64,000 bases of DNA, taken from Maribacter huludaoensis. Its GTDB lineage: Bacteria > Bacteroidota > Bacteroidia > Flavobacteriales > Flavobacteriaceae. The position numbers and the translations under genes were made by a program. Each line of letters starts with the position of its first letter. Position 1 is the first letter of the stretch. The notes beneath the pieces were generated by a model. It was not told where the DNA came from. It worked only from the letters and a program-made list of their open reading frames with translations, and did not search any database. This document shows, in pieces, positions 37,284 to 45,545 of this stretch. Where the stretch lies: the NCBI RefSeq assembly GCF_029350945.1, contig NZ_JARKMS010000008.1, positions 50,443-114,442 of the forward strand, read 5' to 3'.

Positions 37284-37841
37284 TTGAACAACACGGACAA
37301 ATTAGAAGAAATAATCTTTAAAGCTAAACAAGGCAATCAAATTGCATTTAGCCGTTTATTGGATATGTTTTGGAACGATGTGTATGGGTTTCAATTAAAA
37401 CGTACCGAAAACGAAAACGATTCAGAAGATATTACTATTCAAACATTCTCAAAGGCATTTGACAAGATACATACGTATAATGAATCTTATGTGTTTAAAA
37501 CTTGGTTGATTGCCATTTCCAAAAACATTCATATCGATTTAGTTAGAAAACGCAAAAAAAACGTATTGGACTCTAGAAGTAATTCAGACGCAATATCCAG
37601 CGCTTTAGACGCTTCTCCTTCAATGGAAGACCAATTGATTCAAGAACAGAATCTTGCAGATTTACTTAGAGATATTAAAAAGCTTAAGCCCCACTACCAA
37701 GAGGTCATCAATCTTAGGTATTTTAACGAGTTGAGTTATGCCGACATTGCCACTCAGTTGAACGAACCCATAAACAGAGTTAAAGTAAAACTTTTAAGGG
37801 CTAAAAAATTACTTTCTGAAATTATCAAGGAAAGAAAGTAA
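37284..37841 (+). CDS. ECF-type RNA polymerase sigma factor (second)
   Basis: 185 residues with region 2 (LDMFWNDVYGFQLKRTENENDSED, split here, plus TYNESYVFKTWLIAISKNIHIDLVRKRKKN) and region 4 (LKPHYQEVINLRYFNELSYADIA and NRVKVKLLRAKKLLSEI). The only start giving full region 2 is TTG at 37284; the next ATG would cut into region 2. An AAGGAG-like sequence at 37262-37267 is 16 bp ahead, longer than ideal. No anti-sigma gene follows. It precedes lipA (108 bp) on the same strand. Confidence 0.85.
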   Translation: MNNTDKLEEIIFKAKQGNQIAFSRLLDMFWNDVYGFQLKRTENENDSEDITIQTFSKAFDKIHTYNESYVFKTWLIAISKNIHIDLVRKRKKNVLDSRSNSDAISSALDASPSMEDQLIQEQNLADLLRDIKKLKPHYQEVINLRYFNELSYADIATQLNEPINRVKVKLLRAKKLLSEIIKERK

Positions 37842-37925
37842 ACAACAACTAAAAGAAAATTTCTCATAATTTAGAACTCATTTGTGTAGCATGTAATTCT
37901 GCTTTATCCACACTTTATTAGTTCG

Positions 37926-37933
37926 TATATTTG
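37926..37933 (+). promoter_or_regulatory. TAnnTTTG -7 element ahead of lipA
   Basis: TATATTTG, 16 bp upstream of the lipA ATG. No TTG within usual spacing. Confidence 0.35.
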
Positions 37934-37949
37934 TAATAAAATTTAAAGC

Positions 37950-38825
37950 ATGTCTACAGTTTTAAAAGAAAATGTTGCTCCACCAAAAGGTAAACCGAAA
38001 TGGCTAAGGGTAAAACTACCTACAGGTAAGAAATACACCCAGCTTAGAGGTTTGGTAGATAAGTATGACCTGCATACTATTTGCACCAGCGGAAGTTGCC
38101 CAAATATGGGAGAATGTTGGGGAGAAGGTACAGCAACTTTTATGATATTAGGTAATGTTTGTACTAGATCATGTGGTTTCTGCGGAGTTAAAACCGGAAG
38201 ACCGGAAAATGTTGACTGGGCAGAACCCGAAAAAGTAGCTAGATCCATAAAAATTATGGGGATAAAACATGCCGTTATTACTTCTGTGGATAGAGATGAC
38301 CTTAAAGACATGGGCTCTATTATTTGGGCAGAAACCGTAAAGGCCATCCGTAGAATGAATCCCACTACGACTTTAGAAACTTTAATTCCTGATTTTCAAG
38401 GCATCGAAAAGCATTTAGATAGAATTGTAGCTGTTTCTCCCGAAGTTGTTTCTCACAACATGGAAACCGTTAAAAGACTTACTAGAGAGGTACGTATACA
38501 AGCAAAATACGAACGTAGTCTTGAAGCTTTGAACTACTTAAAAAAACAAGGTATTAACAGAACCAAATCTGGTATTATGCTGGGTCTTGGGGAACATGAA
38601 GATGAAGTTATTACCACATTGGCAGATTTGCGTAATGCAGATGTTGATGTTGTTACTATAGGACAGTACTTACAGCCTTCTAAAAAGCACCTACCTGTAA
38701 AAGAATTTATTACTCCAGAGCAGTTTAAGAAATATGAAGATATAGGTCTAGAAATGGGCTTTAGACATGTTGAAAGTGGTGCTTTAGTTAGATCTTCTTA
38801 TAAAGCACACAAGCATATTTTATAA
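37950..38825 (+). CDS. lipA: Lipoyl synthase
   Basis: Radical-SAM enzyme that inserts two sulfurs into octanoyl chains on lipoyl domains. Both iron-sulfur clusters are visible: the auxiliary cluster motif [12 protein letters not shown] and the radical-SAM motif CTRSCGFC, plus the C-terminal LVRSSYKA with the conserved Ser. Length 291 is standard. ATG at 37950. The lipoyl transferase lipB is not in the window. Confidence 0.97.
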   Translation: MSTVLKENVAPPKGKPKWLRVKLPTGKKYTQLRGLVDKYDLHTICTSGSCPNMGECWGEGTATFMILGNVCTRSCGFCGVKTGRPENVDWAEPEKVARSIKIMGIKHAVITSVDRDDLKDMGSIIWAETVKAIRRMNPTTTLETLIPDFQGIEKHLDRIVAVSPEVVSHNMETVKRLTREVRIQAKYERSLEALNYLKKQGINRTKSGIMLGLGEHEDEVITTLADLRNADVDVVTIGQYLQPSKKHLPVKEFITPEQFKKYEDIGLEMGFRHVESGALVRSSYKAHKHIL

Positions 38826-38842
38826 ATTCTCAACAACATACT

Positions 38843-38862
38843 TCTTAGCAACTATGCTAAGA
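38843..38862. repeat. Small hairpin between lipA and gap
   Basis: TCTTAGCA-ACTA-TGCTAAGA, 8-bp perfect stem, 18 bp after lipA. No strong T-run, so at best a weak terminator. Confidence 0.4.
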
Positions 38863-38926
38863 TTATTAGATAGACCTAAATTATTGGGCATTATCTGTAT
38901 TAACTGAACACATTCATCGGCAACCA

Positions 38927-39937
38927 ATGCAAAAACTAAACATAGGCATTAATGGTTTTGGAAGGATAGGCAGAACCCTATTTCGCTTAATGCAAGCACA
39001 TGAAAATTTAAATGTGGTTGCTATTAATGATCTGGCAGATACCCGTACTCTTTCACATCTTTTAAAATATGATAGTATTCACGGTACTTCACCACTCAAT
39101 ATCTCTCATGACGAAAAGCATATTATAGTTAATGAAAGAGCTATAGCTTTATATAATGAACCTCATCCGTCTAAAATAAATTGGTCATCTTCCGCAGTTG
39201 ACCTGGTTGTAGAATGCACCGGTAAATTTAAGGATAGAGAAACATTATCTTTTCATATTAAAAATGGCGCCAAGAAAGTTATTTTGTCCGTACCCCCCAC
39301 TGAAGATGATATTAAAATGATCGTTTTCGGCATCAATGAAAATACGCTGACAAAATCTGACGACATCATATCAAATGCATCTTGTACTACGAATAACGCT
39401 GCACCAATGATAAAAATAGTCAATGACCTTTGTGGTATAGAGCAAGCGTACATTACTACCATACATTCCTACACAACCGATCAAAGTTTGCACGATCAAC
39501 CTCATAGAGATTTAAGAAGGGCCCGTGCAGCATCACAATCTATAGTACCTACAACAACCGGGGCTGCAAAAGCATTGACTAAAATATTCCCAGAATTGGC
39601 AGATACTATTGGGGGTTGTGGCATTAGAGTACCTGTGCCAAACGGCTCATTAACAGACATTACCCTTAATGTAAAAAGGGAAACGAGCATTGATGAAATA
39701 AACGCTACTTTTGAAAAAGCGGCCAAAAACCAGTTTAAAAATATTGTTCACTATACCAGCGACCCAATTGTTTCTATCGATATAAACAATAGTTGCTACT
39801 CTTGTACGTTTGATTCTTTGATGACCTCTGTAATTGGCAAAATGGTAAAGATTATTGGCTGGTACGATAATGAAACCGGTTATAGCAGCAGAATCATTGA
39901 TTTGATTAATTTTATAAGTACTAAAAATTATATTTGA
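38927..39937 (+). CDS. gap: Glyceraldehyde-3-phosphate dehydrogenase
   Basis: Glycolytic/gluconeogenic enzyme. Motifs: NGFGRIGRTLFRL (NAD site), SNASCTTNNAAPM with catalytic Cys and the usual TTN, the catalytic His in TTIHSYTTDQ, TTTGAAKALTKIFPEL and WYDNETGYSSRI. 336 residues. Its TGA overlaps the TTG start of the next gene (TTTGA), an unusual link between a metabolic gene and a sensor kinase. Confidence 0.96.
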   Translation: MQKLNIGINGFGRIGRTLFRLMQAHENLNVVAINDLADTRTLSHLLKYDSIHGTSPLNISHDEKHIIVNERAIALYNEPHPSKINWSSSAVDLVVECTGKFKDRETLSFHIKNGAKKVILSVPPTEDDIKMIVFGINENTLTKSDDIISNASCTTNNAAPMIKIVNDLCGIEQAYITTIHSYTTDQSLHDQPHRDLRRARAASQSIVPTTTGAAKALTKIFPELADTIGGCGIRVPVPNGSLTDITLNVKRETSIDEINATFEKAAKNQFKNIVHYTSDPIVSIDINNSCYSCTFDSLMTSVIGKMVKIIGWYDNETGYSSRIIDLINFISTKNYI

Positions 39938-42153
39938 AGATTTTATTTTTAAATAAAGCACTGAAAATCTTACTAGTCCCCATTGTAATTTTGGCGACTA
40001 CCACTACCCTATACTCACAAAACCCGACACCAAAAAAAGACATACAACCTTATTTTGATCAAGCAAGAAAATTTAAAAATCAAGATAAAATTGACCTTGC
40101 TTTAGAAACACTGAATACAGCGGCAAACGAAGCCGAAAAAAGCGAAGATGTCAAAGGTCTTATTGATAGCCTTCACGAACTAGCATTACTTTATTTAAAA
40201 ATAGATAAAGAAGGTGACACCGAATTTTATTGGGATCGTGCTAGTGTTCTGCTAAAAGATATTGAATATCCTTACGGTGACGGTATGCATAAATATGTAG
40301 AAGCTATTCTGTTACATAGGAGTAATAGAAACTTTCAAGCTCTGTTTATGCTTAATGAGGCTAAACAACTAAATAACGACCGTAATTTTTACAATAATTT
40401 ATTATTGACCGAAGCAAGAGTATATCTCAGTTTGGAGAAGTATGATAGCGCTACTAAGAATTTAAATTCACTAATTGTAAATACTGATCTTTACGAAAAG
40501 GAATACCTTACAACGCAAGCCTACTTAACACTTGCCGAATTAAATTTAAAAATCGATAATTTAACAGAGGCTGCCAAAAATGGAGAAAGCGCACTTGCTC
40601 TTGCGGTTGATAACGGATTTTTAGAAGATATCAAAAACGCCAACACCCTGTTGTCCTCGGTTTATGAAAAACTGGGACTTTACCAGAAATCGCTCGTAAA
40701 CACACAAAACTTAGTGCAGCTTAAAGATTCTATTTTTAATATTGACAAAAATATTATTGAAGCTAAAACAGCCGATAAGATTAGAGATGATTATAAGACA
40801 GAAGAGATTGCACGCCAAGAAAAGAAAATTGAAGAACTAACAGAGTCTCAAAACAGGTCTGAACTTACGGCAATTTTAACTTCTGCATTTCTGATTATCA
40901 TATCATTACTGGCGGTTACCCTATACAGAAACAACCAGATAAAATTAAAGACAAACGATCTTTTACAGACCAAAAATAAAGAGCTACAAATTGCTCGTGA
41001 TGGTGCCGTACAAGCTATGGAAGCAAAGACCAACTTTCTTTCTACAGTAAGCCATGAGCTTAGAACTCCCCTCTATGCCGTTACCGGTCTCACTCATTTG
41101 TTGCTAGAAGAAAACCCAGAAGAGCACCAAAAAGAACATTTAAAGGCATTAAAATTTTCAGGTGACTATCTTCTTAATTTTATAAATGACATTCTGCATA
41201 TCAACAAGATTGATGCAAATAAACTAGAACCCCTTAATATGGAGTTCAACCTTAACAAGGTCATTAATGAGGTAATCAACTCACTTGGTCAAAGCGCTAA
41301 ATCTAACAAAACCAACCTGATTCTAGAGTATGATCAAGATATACCCAACAAGTTATTGAGCGATCCTTTAAAACTCTCTCAAATTTTCATGAACCTTATT
41401 GGTAATTCTATCAAATTTACAAAAGGAGGAGAAGTAAAGGTTATTGTTAAACTATTGAACAAAGTAGAAGATGACATTACCATTTATTTTGAAGTAAAGG
41501 ATAACGGTATAGGTATCTCAAAAGAGAAGCAAAAAAGTATTTTTGAAGGATTTGAACAAGGCTCTATTCAAATTAACCGAGAATATGGCGGTACCGGTCT
41601 AGGCCTCACCATAGTAAAAAGTTTATTGAGCCTATTTGAAAGTAAAATTGAGCTTGAAAGCGAACTAGGCGAAGGCAGCTCTTTCTTCTTTGAAGTTAAA
41701 ATGAAAAGCCTTGATGGTGACTCAGAAGATGTTTCTTTTGAGATTACACCAAAGGACTATGACTTTAAAGGACTTCACTTATTAATTGTGGAAGACAATA
41801 AAATCAATCAGGTTATTACCAAAAAAATGCTATCTAAAAGGGATATGACCAGTGATATTGCCAACAATGGTCATGAGGCGGTTACTGCAGCTCAAGAAAA
41901 CGTATATGATGCCATATTGATGGATATTCATATGCCGGGTATTAGTGGAGAAGAGGCAACGATTCAAATTAGAAAATTTAATCAAGACACTCCTATAATT
42001 GCATTAACGGCAATTTCCTTAGATGATAGTTTGGAAAGTTTCTATGCTGCCGGTTGTAACGACGTGGTTACCAAACCATTTAAACCAGATGTTTTTTACC
42101 AAAAAATAGGTGAGAACATTTTTGACAAAAAAGCTAAGAAGTCGTTAACATAA
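39934..42153 (+). CDS. TPR-containing hybrid sensor histidine kinase/response regulator
   Basis: 739-residue membrane kinase. Signal sequence (about 1-29, ending TTTLYSQ), a periplasmic TPR-like helical region (about 33-290; QARKFKNQDKIDLALETLNT marks one repeat), a transmembrane helix (about 318-337), HisKA with phospho-His374 in TVSHELRTPLYAVTG, HATPase (NLIGNSIKFTKGG, VKDNGIGIS, GGTGLGLTIVKSL) and a receiver with Asp664 in ILMDIHMPG and Lys in TKPFKP. No output domain. Start is TTG at 39934 overlapping the gap stop; no ATG lies within the signal peptide, so TTG is well supported. Its last 20 nt overlap the convergent lpxK. Confidence 0.9.
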   Translation: MKILFLNKALKILLVPIVILATTTTLYSQNPTPKKDIQPYFDQARKFKNQDKIDLALETLNTAANEAEKSEDVKGLIDSLHELALLYLKIDKEGDTEFYWDRASVLLKDIEYPYGDGMHKYVEAILLHRSNRNFQALFMLNEAKQLNNDRNFYNNLLLTEARVYLSLEKYDSATKNLNSLIVNTDLYEKEYLTTQAYLTLAELNLKIDNLTEAAKNGESALALAVDNGFLEDIKNANTLLSSVYEKLGLYQKSLVNTQNLVQLKDSIFNIDKNIIEAKTADKIRDDYKTEEIARQEKKIEELTESQNRSELTAILTSAFLIIISLLAVTLYRNNQIKLKTNDLLQTKNKELQIARDGAVQAMEAKTNFLSTVSHELRTPLYAVTGLTHLLLEENPEEHQKEHLKALKFSGDYLLNFINDILHINKIDANKLEPLNMEFNLNKVINEVINSLGQSAKSNKTNLILEYDQDIPNKLLSDPLKLSQIFMNLIGNSIKFTKGGEVKVIVKLLNKVEDDITIYFEVKDNGIGISKEKQKSIFEGFEQGSIQINREYGGTGLGLTIVKSLLSLFESKIELESELGEGSSFFFEVKMKSLDGDSEDVSFEITPKDYDFKGLHLLIVEDNKINQVITKKMLSKRDMTSDIANNGHEAVTAAQENVYDAILMDIHMPGISGEEATIQIRKFNQDTPIIALTAISLDDSLESFYAAGCNDVVTKPFKPDVFYQKIGENIFDKKAKKSLT

Positions 42154-43135
42154 AATTTAACAGTTCCTTTTTCATCAGCAGGCCGTTATCCTCAAAAAAC
42201 TCATGTTTTACTTCTATATAGTGTAATCTGGGCAATTTAGATTTAAGACGAACGTAATCTTTCTCGGTCGTTAGTATACATTCTTTACTTTTTAGGAGAT
42301 CAATTTCCTTATCACTAAAGAAATGGTGGTCACTGAATTTCAAATGTTCAAAATCCAATCCTTCTAAACGCAAAAACTTTACTAAAGGCGTAGGATTGGC
42401 AATACCGGTTACCACGGTCACTTTTTTAGTTTTCAACGCATCTAAAGATAGCGTTGAACCTTTTAACTGTTTATTATAGGACAGATAACTGAACAATACT
42501 TTTTGATACAACTTAGGACCTATACCCTTCTTAATCGTTTCTCTTTCAGATAACTGCATGCTTGCCGGGCATTTGGTAACTACAATCATATTTGCCCTAT
42601 CTGCAGCACTTTTAGAATCTCTTAAATTACCTGTAGGCAAATACCAATCCTTAGTATACAAATCATCATAGGCCGTCAACAAAATGGAAAAATCCGGCTG
42701 TACCTTTCTATGCTGAAAGGCATCATCGAGCAAAATTACATCTGGAGAGATCTTTTTTTCTAGTTGAGCGATTCCGTTTCTTCTGTCCGCATCAACGGCT
42801 ACCGTAATCTCAGGGAATTTGTTTTTCAGTTGAAATGGTTCATCTCCCAAATCTTCAACACTGGTATGTTCATTTGAAAGTATAAAACCTTGAGACTTTC
42901 TTTTATACCCCCTACTCAATATAGCCACCTTATAATTTTTGGCCAACTCTCTCACCAATAGTTCGATCATTGGGGTCTTACCTGTACCGCCTACACTTAA
43001 ATTACCTACACAGATAGTTTTGGTTGCGAACGATTGAGAGGAAAAAACACCCCAATCATACAAGCGATTCCTAAGAAAGACAATCAATCCGTAGATTAAA
43101 GAAATTGGAAAAAGAAGTTTTCGTAACACCTGCAT
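42134..43135 (-). CDS. lpxK: Tetraacyldisaccharide 4'-kinase
   Basis: Phosphorylates the lipid A precursor at the 4' position on the inner membrane. Walker A-type GNLSVGGTGKTPMIELL, ILSRGYKRKSQG, GDEPFQL, VDADRRNGI and LLDDAFQHRK are all present, with a short N-terminal membrane anchor (LLFPISLIYGLIVFLRN). 333 residues is normal. The 3' end overlaps the hybrid kinase gene by 20 nt. Divergent from the Nif3-like gene. Confidence 0.96.
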   Translation of the reverse strand: MQVLRKLLFPISLIYGLIVFLRNRLYDWGVFSSQSFATKTICVGNLSVGGTGKTPMIELLVRELAKNYKVAILSRGYKRKSQGFILSNEHTSVEDLGDEPFQLKNKFPEITVAVDADRRNGIAQLEKKISPDVILLDDAFQHRKVQPDFSILLTAYDDLYTKDWYLPTGNLRDSKSAADRANMIVVTKCPASMQLSERETIKKGIGPKLYQKVLFSYLSYNKQLKGSTLSLDALKTKKVTVVTGIANPTPLVKFLRLEGLDFEHLKFSDHHFFSDKEIDLLKSKECILTTEKDYVRLKSKLPRLHYIEVKHEFFEDNGLLMKKELLNFMLTTS

Positions 43136-43156
43136 CAGAACGAAATTATAATAATT

Positions 43157-43164
43157 TATCTTTG
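43157..43164 (+). promoter_or_regulatory. TAnnTTTG -7 element ahead of the Nif3-like gene
   Basis: TATCTTTG, 21 bp before the ATG at 43186; supports that start over the upstream one at 43105, which would overlap lpxK. Confidence 0.4.
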
Positions 43165-43185
43165 AATATCTTATTTTCTTATAAA

Positions 43186-44280
43186 ATGACCGTAAAAGAC
43201 ATCACCAGGATCTTAGAAGAATTTGCCCCATTGACCTATGCGGAAGATTTTGACAACGTAGGTTTACTTGTAGGTAACGCATCCAAAAAGGTAAGCGGAG
43301 TACTGGTTACCTTAGATACCTTAGAAAATGTGGTAGACGAAGCCATAGCCAAAAAATGTAACCTGATCATAAGTTTTCACCCTATTATTTTCAGTGGCTT
43401 AAAGAAAATAACAGGAAAAAACTATGTTGAACGTGTAGTTATAAAAGCAATTAAAAATGATATTGCCATCTACGCCAACCATACCGCACTTGATAATGCA
43501 AAAGAAGGTGTAAATGCAAAAATATGCGAAGTACTGGGCCTTTCTAATACCAAAATACTTCTTCCTCAAAAAAGCACTATCAAGAAACTGACCACTTATA
43601 TACCTAAAGATAACTTAGAGGAAGTAAAAAATGAATTATTCAAAGCCGGTGCGGGTAACATTGGCAATTATTCTGACTGTAGTTTTACGGTTGACGGCAC
43701 TGGAACTTACAAAGCAAACAATGATGCTACACCAGCAAAAGGAAGCATAGGTATTGCCCATACCGAAAGTGAGACTATGTTCACCTGTGTTTTTGGCAAG
43801 AACGAAGAAGCTGCCGTAATAAGAGCACTGCTTTCCTCCCACCCTTATGAAGAGGTAGCCTATGACATACAAACTATAGAAAATACCAATAAGCACATTG
43901 GCATGGGCATGATCGGTGAATTGAGCGAAGAAGTTACGGAAACCGATTTTCTGGACCATTTAAAGCTTAAAATGAACGCCGAATTGGTACGCCATTCCAA
44001 TTTTTTGAATAAACCGATCAAAAAAGTAGCGGTATTGGGAGGTAGCGGGTCTTTTGCCATTGGCGCCGCAAAAGCGGCCGGAGCAGACGTATTTGTTACT
44101 GCAGACCTTAAATATCACCAATTTTACGAGGCTGAAAACCAAATAGTTTTGGCAGATATTGGACACTTTGAAACTGAGCAGTTTACAAAAAACCTTTTAG
44201 TTGATTATCTTACGAAAAAAATTCCTAATTTTGCAATCCATTTATCGGAAAGTATAACAAATCCCATCAATTATTTTTAA
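43186..44280 (+). CDS. Nif3-like dinuclear metal centre protein
   Basis: Member of the Nif3/DUF34 family (364 residues, long form with an inserted middle domain of about 100 residues, PII-like). Metal-binding motifs FHPIIFSGLKKI and NHTALDNAKEGVN, and the C-terminal GHFETEQF supply the bimetal site. Biochemical role is debated; GTP cyclohydrolase-like activity has been suggested for relatives. ATG at 43186 (MTVKDITRIL) chosen from the -7 element. Followed by the next gene after 1 bp, so they form an operon. Confidence 0.9.
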   Translation: MTVKDITRILEEFAPLTYAEDFDNVGLLVGNASKKVSGVLVTLDTLENVVDEAIAKKCNLIISFHPIIFSGLKKITGKNYVERVVIKAIKNDIAIYANHTALDNAKEGVNAKICEVLGLSNTKILLPQKSTIKKLTTYIPKDNLEEVKNELFKAGAGNIGNYSDCSFTVDGTGTYKANNDATPAKGSIGIAHTESETMFTCVFGKNEEAAVIRALLSSHPYEEVAYDIQTIENTNKHIGMGMIGELSEEVTETDFLDHLKLKMNAELVRHSNFLNKPIKKVAVLGGSGSFAIGAAKAAGADVFVTADLKYHQFYEAENQIVLADIGHFETEQFTKNLLVDYLTKKIPNFAIHLSESITNPINYF

Positions 44281-44281
44281 T

Positions 44282-45061
44282 ATGGCAAAAAAAGAAGATT
44301 CGTCTGTAGAAGCAAAGTTAAGAGCATTATATGATTTGCAATTAATTGATTCTAGGGTTGATGAAATAAGGAACGTTCGTGGCGAACTACCTTTAGAAGT
44401 AGAAGACTTGGAAGATGAAGTCCTTGGCCTAAAAACGAGAATGGATAAACTTAAATCTGATTTAGAGAATATCAATTTCGAAATCGGTGCCAAGAAGAAC
44501 CTTATTGAAGAAGCAAAGGCTTTAATTAAAAAATACGGCGAGCAGCAAAAAAATGTTCGTAACAGCAGAGAATTTAATTCTATCAGCAAAGAATTAGAAT
44601 TTCAAGAATTAGAAATTCAATTGGCGGAAAAGAACATAAAAGAATTTAAAGCCCAAATCGATCAGAAAAAATCTGTTATTTCTGAAACCAAAGAGCGTTT
44701 ATCTGAACGTGAAGCTCACCTTAAACACAAAAAAGGGGAATTAAACGCAATTCTTGCTGAAACAGAGAAAGAAGAGAAAGCGTTACTAGAAGAGTCTATC
44801 AAATTTCAAGATAAAATCGAGGAACGTTTGGTAAAGGCCTATGCACGTATTCGTAACAATGTTAAGAACGGTTTGGCAGTCGTACCAATTGAAAGAGGTG
44901 CTTCTGGTGGTTCTTTCTTTACCATTCCACCTCAGGTTCAAGTTGAGATTGCTTCAAGAAAAAAGATCATTACAGATGAGCATAGCGGTCGTATTTTAGT
45001 TGACCCTACCCTTGCAGAAGAGGAAAGCGAGAAAATGCAAAAAATGTTCGCTAAATTATAA
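44282..45061 (+). CDS. Zinc-ribbon-family coiled-coil protein lacking the zinc ligands
   Basis: 259 residues, long helical hairpin (about 10-190, heptad-rich, e.g. LKTRMDKLKSDLENINFEI) followed by a C-terminal segment aligning with the C4 zinc ribbon of this family (IPPQVQVEIASRKKII then SGRILVDP). The four cysteines expected before IPPQ and around HSGRIL are gone: ASGGS and TDEHSGR stand in their places. The fold would be held without zinc. Role unknown; paired with the Nif3-like gene (1-bp gap), a pairing found in many bacteria. Terminator downstream. Confidence 0.85.
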   Translation: MAKKEDSSVEAKLRALYDLQLIDSRVDEIRNVRGELPLEVEDLEDEVLGLKTRMDKLKSDLENINFEIGAKKNLIEEAKALIKKYGEQQKNVRNSREFNSISKELEFQELEIQLAEKNIKEFKAQIDQKKSVISETKERLSEREAHLKHKKGELNAILAETEKEEKALLEESIKFQDKIEERLVKAYARIRNNVKNGLAVVPIERGASGGSFFTIPPQVQVEIASRKKIITDEHSGRILVDPTLAEEESEKMQKMFAKL

Positions 45062-45086
45062 TAGCCAACATTATACATATTTTAAA

Positions 45087-45115
45087 AAAGCCATCTTTAA
45101 AAGATGGCTTTTTTT
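45087..45115 (+). terminator. Terminator of Nif3-like/zinc-ribbon operon
   Basis: AAAGCCATCTT-TAA-AAGATGGCTTT followed by a T-run, 25 bp past the stop. Confidence 0.9.
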
Positions 45116-45131
45116 GTTTACATTCATAATC

Positions 45132-45545
45132 ATGAATTTTCTTAAAACCAGTTTTATTCTTTTTATGATGCACAGTTTACATTTGCAAGCTCAAAACATA
45201 TCTGACTTTAAATGGAAGAACAGAATTATAGTGCTTTATGAGCATGAGAACAATACTGCCAAAGTGAAAAACGCTTTACAGCAAATTAATAATAGTACCA
45301 ACAAATTAACCGAAAGAGATCTTGTAGTTTTCATCTACAAAAACGGGCTACTATACACTAAAGAAAACAAAGAGACTACCATTCAAAATAATAACATTGT
45401 ACCATATTCTTATGACGGCTATATGTTAATAGGAAAAGATGGCGGTATAAAATTCAAAAGCCACTATCCTTTTGACATAAAACAGGTTTTTGACCTTATT
45501 GACAGTATGCCCATGCGCAGAAGCGAAATGAAATCTAAAAATTAA
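45132..45545 (+). CDS. DUF4174 secreted protein
   Basis: 137 residues from ATG at 45132: a signal peptide (MNFLKTSFILFMMHSLHLQA) then a DUF4174 thioredoxin-like domain (FKWKNRIIVLYE, LTERDLVVFIYKNG, MLIGKDGGIKF, then DLIDSMPMRRSEM). No CxxC pair, so no redox role is suggested. A reading from 45000 would run through the terminator and the previous gene and is rejected. Convergent with kmo with no gap. Confidence 0.85.
   Translation: MNFLKTSFILFMMHSLHLQAQNISDFKWKNRIIVLYEHENNTAKVKNALQQINNSTNKLTERDLVVFIYKNGLLYTKENKETTIQNNNIVPYSYDGYMLIGKDGGIKFKSHYPFDIKQVFDLIDSMPMRRSEMKSKN

Noticed and set aside
45000..45131. N-terminal extension of the DUF4174 protein
   Set aside because: It would overlap the previous gene and its terminator hairpin, while a clean signal peptide starts at 45132.
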